From Hyphomicrobiales bacterium (GTDB taxonomy: Bacteria; Pseudomonadota; Alphaproteobacteria; Rhizobiales; Aestuariivirgaceae), in NCBI GenBank assembly GCA_026996935.1, contig JALWJW010000085.1, forward strand, positions 1 to 6,699: 6,699 nt of DNA, in the 5' to 3' direction. The notes beneath the pieces were generated by a model. That model saw only the letters and a program-made list of their open reading frames with translations. It did not search any database and was not told the origin of the DNA. Positions 1-4,833 of this stretch are shown piece by piece. Every line of letters starts with the position of its first letter. Position 1 is the first letter of the stretch. The position numbers were made by a program, and so were the translations under genes.

Positions 1-1
1 C

Positions 2-577
2 GACAATATCGTCAACGGTAAGTTTGGCGACAAATTCCCCACAATAGTCAATGGAATTATGTATATCGGCTCTCAAACCCGCGACAAAGCAGGAGATGTT
101 CGCATTTCGGTCAAAGTGGCACAACCGGGTAACGTTTCAATTGTTGCACGACAAATCGGCAACAGCTTTAGGCCTTACAAGACAACAGTTGGCGGCACCA
201 TTTCATTATTACAGAATCAGATTGTTCCTGCTGATGAAATGTTTCAAACCGCTGTTGATGCCAACACAACATTAACATGGATATTGCGCGTCGTCGGGTT
301 CTTTATGATGTTTATTGGGTTTAAAATGACCCTGCGCGTACTGGCCGTCACGGCCAGCGTCATTCCCATACTTGGCAGCATTGTCGGTGGCGCTTCAACC
401 ATTGTGTCATTCTTATTGGCTTTAATCATTTCATTCTTTATCATCGCTATTGCATGGGTTTTCTACCGCCCATTGGTTGGCTTTGCAATTCTTGCTATTG
501 CCATCATTGCTGCAATTGCTTTGGTGTGGCGTGGAAAAAACAGCACCAGACAACCACAACCGGTTTCCAATCCATAA
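2..577 (+). CDS. TMEM43-family membrane protein, C-terminal part (5' end outside window)
   Basis: The reading frame is open from position 2 to a TAA at 575-577, giving 191 visible residues without the N-terminus. An internal ATG at 59 is probably not the start, because the frame is open and protein-like before it. The first part is soluble and beta-rich, with the stretch GDVRISVKVAQPGNVSIVARQ, then a segment around LLQNQIVPADEMF. Three or four hydrophobic segments follow (visible residues about 92-112, 117-131, 133-155 and 158-176) with the sequence AWVFYRPL between the last two. This order, soluble region then C-terminal membrane cluster with a W-x-FYRPL motif, is typical of the TMEM43/LUMA family (DUF1625), which has bacterial and animal members. 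The bacterial role is poorly known, so no function is assigned. The short tail RGKNSTRQPQPVSNP is probably cytosolic. A hairpin terminator starts 31 bases after the stop, so this is the last gene of its unit. Confidence 0.82.
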   Translation, partial: DNIVNGKFGDKFPTIVNGIMYIGSQTRDKAGDVRISVKVAQPGNVSIVARQIGNSFRPYKTTVGGTISLLQNQIVPADEMFQTAVDANTTLTWILRVVGFFMMFIGFKMTLRVLAVTASVIPILGSIVGGASTIVSFLLALIISFFIIAIAWVFYRPLVGFAILAIAIIAAIALVWRGKNSTRQPQPVSNP

Positions 578-608
578 CACCTTCTGTTAACCGGTTTGGA
601 CACGATAC

Positions 609-650
609 AAATGGCCTGAGTTTAACAACTCTGGCCATTTTCTGCTTTTC
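609..650 (+). terminator. Rho-independent terminator of the TMEM43-family gene
   Basis: AAATGGCC (609-616) pairs perfectly with GGCCATTT (633-640). After one T-T mismatch, GAGTT (618-622) pairs with AACTC (627-631) around a four-base loop. A T-rich run (TTTTCTGCTTTTC) follows directly. It lies 31 bases after the stop codon at 577. Confidence 0.85.
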
Positions 651-916
651 TTAACTCCCAAACACTTTACTGGCGAGATTTCTGGTGTATCGCACGCACT
701 TGAATTGAAGTAATGCAAGTCAATTTAATTCAACTCACACGCACTAAAATGGCTATTTTCAAGTATTTCCGTAATTTTTCATTGACACTTTGTCACATGA
801 ATTTGGATGTGTTTCATATCGATACAGTAATAAAAAAATCTTTCTTTTCAATTACTTATAAAAAAAATAGTTTCAACAATTCCAATATTTGGGATAATTA
901 ATATGCAGTTTTTTTG

Positions 917-958
917 ATATACGTATATTAGAATATTGACATATTAGGATTTTCTAAT
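917..958. promoter_or_regulatory. Cluster of palindromes, possible operator
   Basis: ATATACGTATAT (917-928) is a perfect 12-base palindrome just upstream of the candidate -35 box. ATTAG (943-947) and CTAAT (954-958) form an inverted repeat with a six-base gap inside the candidate spacer. Both positions would suit a dimeric regulator, but the DNA is AT-rich, so chance palindromes are expected. No regulator gene lies in the window. Confidence 0.25.
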
Positions 959-965
959 GTAGAAC
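936..965 (+). promoter_or_regulatory. Candidate promoter of the repeat-protein gene
   Basis: A perfect TTGACA (936-941) is followed after 18 bases by TAGAAC (960-965), which matches four of six positions of TATAAT. Transcription would start near 972 and give a leader of about 80 bases. The -35 box is convincing, but the -10 box is weak, and alternative -10 registers (958-963, 959-964) fit no better. The spacer contains the inverted repeat ATTAG-N6-CTAAT (943-958). Confidence 0.4.
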
Positions 966-1037
966 TGAGTCAATTCAACGCAGACGACCTCCCTTCGAAA
1001 GCAAAGAATTTTATTAAGTCTATAGGAAACCCCTTCT

Positions 1038-1042
1038 AGGAG
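1038..1042 (+). promoter_or_regulatory. Strong Shine-Dalgarno sequence of the repeat-protein gene
   Basis: AGGAG lies eight bases before the ATG at 1051. It is the clearest ribosome binding site in the window, it fixes the start codon, and it fits high expression. Confidence 0.8.
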
Positions 1043-1050
1043 TATTTGAA

Positions 1051-1131
1051 ATGAACACAATCTTTAAAGCAGTAACAGTTGCAAGCACCGTCGCAATGAG
1101 CGCGGTTGCCTTGGCATCTTCAGCATCAGCA
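1051..1131 (+). other. Signal peptide of the repeat protein
   Basis: Residues 1-27 comprise a short polar start (MNTIFK), a hydrophobic/small-residue core (AVTVASTVAMSAVALASS) and an A-x-A site (SASA) before WSFGPF. This is a standard Sec/SPase I signal. There is no Cys for lipidation, so the product should be released to the periplasm or exterior. Confidence 0.85.
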
Positions 1132-2103
1132 TGGAGCTTTGGCCCATTTGGTGACAATGGTTACAATAACAATTACTACAATAATGGCTGGAACGGCTCA
1201 AACAACGGTTCTGCTGCTGGTAACGGTGCAGCAAATGGCAACTTCGGTTTTAACTTTTCCGGTAATGCTCGCGGCAATGGCGCAGCAAATGGCAACAACG
1301 GTTATAACACTGCATATAACAACGGCTATAACAACAATGGCTGGGGTAACGGCAACGGTGCTGGAAACGGCGCAGCAAACGGTAACTTCGGTTTTAACTT
1401 CTCTGGTAACGCAAATGCACGCGGTAATGGCGCAGCAAACGGTTACAACGGCTATAATGGCTATAACGGCTACGGCAACCCGGCACCTTATGGTTATGTT
1501 GCACCTGCACCAGTTGCCCCACGCGCAGCCCTGCAGACTCCTAAAGCAACAGTAACAACACCTGCTGCAAAAACTGCTGCTCCTAAAGCTGCCGCTCAAG
1601 CACCTGCTGCAAAAGTTGTTGCACCGAAAGCAACTGCACAAGCACCTGCAGCAAAAGTAGCTGCACCAACAGCCACCGCAAAAGCACCAGTAGCAACAGC
1701 ACCTGTTCAACCACGTTATGCCTATAACAACAATGGTTGGAACAATGGCTGGAATGGCTATAACAACGGTTCTGCTGCTGGTAACGGCGCTGCAAACGGC
1801 AACTTCGGTTTCAACTTCTCAGGCAACGGCAATGCACGTGGCAACGGTTCAAACGGTTGGAATGGCTACAATGGCTACAACAACGGTTACAACAACAATG
1901 GCTGGGGCAATGGCAACGGCAATGGCTCAGCTAACGGATCTGGAAACTTCGGTTTCAACTTCTCAGGCAATGCCAACGCACGCGGCAATGGCAATGCAAA
2001 CGGCTATAATGGCTGGAACGGTAACGGTTACAATGGTAACTACGCCCCTTACTATGGTGCACCACAAGCACAGCTTCAAGCACCAGTTGCTAAAGCTAAA
2101 TAA
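1051..2103 (+). CDS. Exported Gly/Asn/aromatic repeat protein with Ala/Pro/Lys linker
   Basis: This 350-residue protein begins with a clear signal peptide (1-27, Lys6 then a hydrophobic core, ending ASA before Trp28). The mature part is low-complexity. Arm 1 (about 44-148) and arm 2 (about 231-338) consist of NG, GYN, GWN and GNG units rich in Gly, Asn, Tyr, Trp and Phe. Each arm holds two copies of NFGFNFSGN (64-72 and 112-120; 251-259 and 299-307), 48 residues apart in both arms and mostly followed by NARGNG. A linker at 163-218 has four 14-residue Ala/Pro/Lys repeats. The tail (339-350, ending VAKAK) is again Ala/Lys-rich. There is no Cys or Glu, and Asp35 is the only acidic residue, so the protein is basic. 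Alternating Phe in FxFxF suggests short beta strands and self-assembly. The composition and signal peptide recall sulfur globule envelope proteins, but no sulfur-oxidation gene is nearby. Function unknown. It is transcribed alone, between a leader and a strong terminator. Confidence 0.9.
   Translation: MNTIFKAVTVASTVAMSAVALASSASAWSFGPFGDNGYNNNYYNNGWNGSNNGSAAGNGAANGNFGFNFSGNARGNGAANGNNGYNTAYNNGYNNNGWGNGNGAGNGAANGNFGFNFSGNANARGNGAANGYNGYNGYNGYGNPAPYGYVAPAPVAPRAALQTPKATVTTPAAKTAAPKAAAQAPAAKVVAPKATAQAPAAKVAAPTATAKAPVATAPVQPRYAYNNNGWNNGWNGYNNGSAAGNGAANGNFGFNFSGNGNARGNGSNGWNGYNGYNNGYNNNGWGNGNGNGSANGSGNFGFNFSGNANARGNGNANGYNGWNGNGYNGNYAPYYGAPQAQLQAPVAKAK
1180..1494 (+). repeat. Repeat arm 1, duplicated as arm 2
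   Basis: Codons 44-148. The segment from NNGWNG through the first NFGFNFSGN recurs 561 bases (187 codons) downstream. The shared block includes NGSAAGNGAANG and is 22 residues identical (51-72 against 238-259), with only a few synonymous base changes. Within the arm, NFGFNFSGN occurs at 1240-1266 and 1384-1410, 144 bases apart. Confidence 0.85.
1537..1704 (+). repeat. Four tandem 14-codon Ala/Pro/Lys repeats (linker)
   Basis: Codons 163-218 read as TPKATVTTPAAKTA, APKAAAQAPAAKVV, APKATAQAPAAKVA and APTATAKAPVATAP, four consecutive 42-base units. The two central units are nearly identical in sequence and the outer ones have diverged. The composition is like flexible extended Pro/Ala/Lys linkers that span the periplasm or cell wall. 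Confidence 0.85.
1741..2064 (+). repeat. Repeat arm 2, copy of arm 1
   Basis: Codons 231-338 align with arm 1 at an offset of 187 codons. The first part is nearly identical, and the later GYN/GWN part has diverged and gained or lost short units. NFGFNFSGN occurs at 1801-1827 and 1945-1971, again 144 bases apart. The arm ends with an aromatic NYAPYYGAP, comparable with NPAPYGY at the end of arm 1. Confidence 0.85.
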
Positions 2104-2127
2104 GTCAGTAAGTTAGCAAACAATATT

Positions 2128-2162
2128 AAGGGCGCTCTTTTCCTCCAGAGCGCCCTTTTTTT
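2128..2162 (+). terminator. Rho-independent terminator of the repeat-protein gene
   Basis: AAGGGCGCTCT (2128-2138) pairs with AGAGCGCCCTT (2147-2157) around an eight-base loop, and seven T residues (2156-2162) follow. The GC-rich stem is perfect. It starts 24 bases after the stop codon at 2103. Confidence 0.93.
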
Positions 2163-2185
2163 GTATATAAACCACCAATATTTAA

Positions 2186-2222
2186 ACAACAAAAAGGCTG
2201 CCTGGCACAACAGACAGCCTTT
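2186..2222 (-). terminator. Rho-independent terminator of the aminotransferase gene
   Basis: On the minus strand AAAGGCTG (2215-2222) pairs with CAGCCTTT (2193-2200). An inner CTG/CAG pair adds three more base pairs after one mismatch, around a six-base loop. The run TTTTT (2191-2195) follows. It begins 22 bases after the aminotransferase stop codon, back to back with the terminator at 2128-2162. Confidence 0.8.
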
Positions 2223-2244
2223 AAACTTGTTATTTATCAGATAC

Positions 2245-3447
2245 TTATTTCAAAGCAGAGCAAAAACGCTGAATACGTTGACAAGCTTCTGTTAAAGCCT
2301 CTGTTGAAGTTGCATAAGAGATCCGAAAGAACGGGGACATACCAAATGCACCACCGTGGACACTGGCCACTTCTTCACATTCAAGCAACTCAGTCACAAA
2401 ATCCTCATCCGTTTCAATCACTTTACCCGATGGGGATTTTTTACCAATTGCACCTTTACATGAAGGATAAACATAAAACGCCCCTTCTGGTGTTGGACAT
2501 TCAAGGCCCTGTGCCTGATTGAGCATAGACACGACAAGATCGCGGCGACCTTTAAAGACTTCATTGTTTTTAGCAATAAAATCTTGTGGGCCATTAAGCG
2601 CTTCAACTGCTGCCCATTGTGCAATAGAGCACGGATTTGAAGTTGATTGAGATTGCAACTTACGCATGGCAGCGATCAGTTTTTCCGGGCCAGCCGCATA
2701 ACCGATGCGCCAACCGGTCATAGCATAAGCTTTTGAAACACCGTTCATCGTTAGTGTGCGGTCAAACAATTTTGGTTCAACCTGCGCAGGTGTGGCAAAT
2801 TTAAAATCATCATAAACCAGGTGCTCATACATATCATCGGTAAGAATATGAACATTTGGATATTTCAACAAAACGTCGGTAAGCGCTTTAAGCTCATCAA
2901 ACGTATATGCCGCCCCTGATGGGTTTGATGGCGAGTTAAAGATCAACCATTTGGTTTTATCAGTAATAGCTGCTTCTAAAACATCAGGCTGTAATTTAAA
3001 ATTAAACTCAGCCGTTGCATCAACTGTAACCGGCACACCACCAGCCAAAAGAACAATATCAGGATAACTCACCCAATATGGTGCAGGAATAATAACTTCG
3101 TCACCTGGGTTAATTGTGGCAAGCAAAGCATTAAACAAAACCTGCTTACCACCAGTACCCACGCTAACTTGCGATGGTTTATAGTCCAGCCCATTATCGC
3201 GTTTAAACTTATCACAAATGGCTTTTTTAAGTTCAGGAACACCATCAACAGGGGTGTATTTTGTTTTCCCCGCATTAATTGCCGCAATAGCCGCCTGTTT
3301 AATATTCTCAGGCGTATCAAAGTCTGGCTCTCCAGCAGAAAGTCCAATTACGTCTTTACCCTCAGCCTTCAACGCCATAGCTTTACCAGAAATAGCAATT
3401 GTTGCAGAAGGTTGAATTCGGTCTAATGAATCAGCGATGAAAGCCAT
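2245..3447 (-). CDS. aatA: PLP-dependent aspartate aminotransferase, subgroup 1-beta, probably also prephenate-active
   Basis: The 400-residue protein has the usual length of class I fold type I aminotransferases of this subgroup. Visible landmarks are the N-terminal PSAT segment (13-16), AGEPDFDTP (38-46), GGKQVLFN with Lys101 (in the Thermus enzyme this Lys binds the distal carboxylate of aspartate), PYWVSYP with Trp125 stacking on PLP, NSPSNPSG with Asn175, DDMYEHL with Asp204 and Tyr207, SKAYAMTGWRIGY with the Schiff-base Lys239, and Arg375 in FRISYATS for the alpha-carboxylate. All key residues are present. It transfers amino groups between aspartate and 2-oxoglutarate in the cytosol. 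Gln12 fits prephenate activity as well (see findings). ATG at 3447 is chosen because family members begin MAFLADSL, and AGAGGA-like DNA (TCCTCT at 3458-3463 on the plus strand) lies ten bases upstream. An in-frame TTG at 3480 would add 11 atypical residues. The gene is transcribed alone. Confidence 0.95.
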   Translation of the reverse strand: MAFIADSLDRIQPSATIAISGKAMALKAEGKDVIGLSAGEPDFDTPENIKQAAIAAINAGKTKYTPVDGVPELKKAICDKFKRDNGLDYKPSQVSVGTGGKQVLFNALLATINPGDEVIIPAPYWVSYPDIVLLAGGVPVTVDATAEFNFKLQPDVLEAAITDKTKWLIFNSPSNPSGAAYTFDELKALTDVLLKYPNVHILTDDMYEHLVYDDFKFATPAQVEPKLFDRTLTMNGVSKAYAMTGWRIGYAAGPEKLIAAMRKLQSQSTSNPCSIAQWAAVEALNGPQDFIAKNNEVFKGRRDLVVSMLNQAQGLECPTPEGAFYVYPSCKGAIGKKSPSGKVIETDEDFVTELLECEEVASVHGGAFGMSPFFRISYATSTEALTEACQRIQRFCSALK

Positions 3448-3569
3448 CGGTTCGGTGTCCTCTATGAAGAAAGTTGTCAACCAACACCATTTTGATGCTA
3501 GTCATGGAACAAATTAACGCAATTGAACTACACCTTTAGGCAAGCAAGGTAAAGAACGGAATTAATATC
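3448..3569. promoter_or_regulatory. Divergent intergenic region between aminotransferase and flavin monooxygenase
   Basis: These 122 bases must carry the 5' signals of both genes. For the minus strand, TTGCGT (complement of 3517-3522) and TAGCAT (complement of 3495-3500), 16 bases apart, are a weak candidate promoter. On the plus strand TTGAAC (3523-3528) is a possible -35 box, but no good -10 box follows at the right distance. No convincing operator was seen. Confidence 0.3.
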
Positions 3570-4727
3570 GTGACAATCGGCATCATTGGCGGCGGCATTG
3601 CGGGACTAGCAAGCGCCATAGCATTGGCAAAAATTGGCAAACAGGTGGACGTATTTGAAAAAGCCTCTGCCTTTGAAGAAGTCGGCGCAGGTTTACAAAT
3701 CGGCCCAAACGCAGTTTCCGCCCTCAAGGCCCTTGGCGCCTATAAGGCCATTGAACCGCACGCCTTTGCACCAGAACAAATTCTCATCAGAGATGGTCTG
3801 ACGGGTAAACTTTTAAACCGGTTACATCTGGGCGATAGTTTTGAGAAATTATTCAAGCAGCCGTACCGGGTCATACATCGCGCTGATCTTCTAAATGGCT
3901 TACTGGAAACGGCAAAATCCTATGACAGCATTAACCTGCACACATCCAAGCCATTGGTATCATTAGATTTAAACAAAGATACCAATGAATGCACATTTGC
4001 TGACGACACCACAAGCAACCACGACTTACTCATCGGAGCCGATGGTTTTCGTTCCATTGTTCGCCGTCATATCATCAATGATGGTCCACCGGTTTATGCT
4101 GGTCACTCTTTATTTCGTAGCCTCATACCAATCGAAAATATTGAGCACATAAACGATATTAAAGATGTCAATTTATGGCTATATCCTCATGGTCATGTTG
4201 TCCATTACCCTGTTTCAAATGGTGAACAAATAAATATTGTTGCCGCTGTTGAACAGAATTGGGAAAAACGCGGTTGGAGTTTGCCGGCAGATACAAGTCA
4301 GGTGCTCGAACACTTCAAAAATGCCCATGACAGCTTAATGGCAATCATTTCACAACCGCAAGGATGGCTGAAATGGGCTGCAGCCGGGCACCCTTTTTCA
4401 AAAATATGGCATAAAAACAACGCGTTACTAGTTGGCGATGCTGTCCACCCAACCCTGCCATACATGGCCCAAGGCGCTGCCATGGCCATTGAAGATGCGG
4501 TTTGCCTTGGCAGCCATATTAAAAACCAACGCCCGGTAAGCGAATATGCCCAAACCCGCCAGGCTCGAACGCAAAAAATCGTTGAAACGTCAACCAGACT
4601 CGGCAAAATCTATCATATGACCAATCCAACCCGCCTGGCCCGCAACATGGTTATAAAAAGCACCTCAAGTAACAGCCAGTTTAAGCGAATGTCTTGGCTT
4701 TATAGCTGGCGCGCACCCAACCTCTAA
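3570..4727 (+). CDS. Group A FAD-dependent monooxygenase (salicylate hydroxylase-like), substrate unknown
   Basis: This 385-residue flavoenzyme has all three signature regions of group A aromatic hydroxylases. They are an N-terminal Rossmann motif (GGGIAG at 7-12, with Glu30 at the end of beta strand 2 for the ribose), a DG motif (DLLIGADGFRSIVR, 152-165), and a GD motif (VGDAVHPTLPYMAQGAAMAIEDA from 288). GAGLQIGPNA (39-48), Arg104 in VIHRADLL and WLYSWR near the C-terminus are also typical of the salicylate hydroxylase/hydroxynicotinate hydroxylase branch. Such enzymes use NAD(P)H and oxygen to hydroxylate aromatic rings in the cytosol. The substrate cannot be read from the sequence, and a ubiquinone-ring hydroxylase is a less likely alternative. 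The start is GTG at 3570: no other in-frame start precedes GGGIAG, and only a weak CGGA-type ribosome site is visible. No catabolic gene cluster surrounds it. It is divergent from the aminotransferase. Confidence 0.88.
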   Translation: MTIGIIGGGIAGLASAIALAKIGKQVDVFEKASAFEEVGAGLQIGPNAVSALKALGAYKAIEPHAFAPEQILIRDGLTGKLLNRLHLGDSFEKLFKQPYRVIHRADLLNGLLETAKSYDSINLHTSKPLVSLDLNKDTNECTFADDTTSNHDLLIGADGFRSIVRRHIINDGPPVYAGHSLFRSLIPIENIEHINDIKDVNLWLYPHGHVVHYPVSNGEQINIVAAVEQNWEKRGWSLPADTSQVLEHFKNAHDSLMAIISQPQGWLKWAAAGHPFSKIWHKNNALLVGDAVHPTLPYMAQGAAMAIEDAVCLGSHIKNQRPVSEYAQTRQARTQKIVETSTRLGKIYHMTNPTRLARNMVIKSTSSNSQFKRMSWLYSWRAPNL

Positions 4728-4833
4728 AAGCCTTAAGGCAATCGCTATTTTGTTAATAAAATTAAAATTAAAATCTGATATTCTGCCCACTGATTAACAT
4801 CCTGTTGGATTTAATAAGATTGAGTATAGCAGA
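4728..4833 (+). other. Short AT-rich spacer before the histidine kinase
   Basis: There are 106 bases between the monooxygenase stop and the probable kinase start, with an AT-only run around 4749-4772. GCCTTAAGGC (4730-4739) is a palindrome but has no loop and only a short T run after it, so it is not a clear terminator. No convincing promoter hexamer pair was seen. The kinase could be co-transcribed with the monooxygenase or have its own weak promoter. Confidence 0.4.

Larger units (their letters stand above)
641..1050. other. AT-rich intergenic region without a gene
   Basis: About 400 bases between a terminator and the repeat-protein start. No convincing coding frame was seen: the one frame of about 60 codons (713-901) is composed of AT-driven codons, has no Shine-Dalgarno sequence and resembles no family known to me. 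The stretch 830-960 is very AT-rich with several A and T runs, which suggests bent DNA. ACGCACT occurs twice in direct orientation (694-700 and 739-745). TTGAATT (700-706) faces AATTCAA (727-733) as an inverted repeat. The 917-965 part has the palindromes and candidate promoter listed separately. The leader of the next gene probably occupies the last 80 bases or so. Confidence 0.6.

Noticed and set aside
713..901. Open frame of 62 codons in the AT-rich intergenic region
   Set aside because: No ribosome binding site, composition (Asn, Ile, Phe, Lys, Ser) is what AT-rich noncoding DNA gives, and no recognisable motif.
1023..1038. Small hairpin TAGGA-AACCCC-TTCTA next to the ribosome site, and CCTCC (989-993) as possible anti-Shine-Dalgarno
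   Set aside because: Only five pairs with a wobble in the first case and a four-to-five base match in the second, too weak to claim translational control.
1106..1710. Long open frames in other frames and on the opposite strand across the repeat protein, for example Cys-rich antisense frame 1198-1710
   Set aside because: They are shadows: GGN, AAY and GCN codon repeats rarely form stops in any frame. The true frame has the signal peptide and strong ribosome site.
1180..2064. Regularly spaced repeats that might suggest a CRISPR array
   Set aside because: Repeats are in-frame codon repeats of one protein with non-unique, related spacers. There is no palindromic repeat unit and no cas gene.
3475..3480. 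Perfect TTGACA on the minus strand upstream of the aminotransferase
   Set aside because: A -10 box at 16-18 bases would fall in CACCGA-like DNA between the ribosome site and the start codon, so it cannot be a working promoter for this gene.
3448..3480. TTG start at 3480 giving an aminotransferase of 411 residues
   Set aside because: The family begins at MAFLADSL-like sequence, which matches the ATG at 3447 with a ribosome site ten bases upstream. The extra 11 residues are unlike the family.
4730..4739. GCCTTAAGGC after the monooxygenase as a terminator
   Set aside because: The palindrome has no loop, so a stable hairpin cannot form, and only a short T run follows later.
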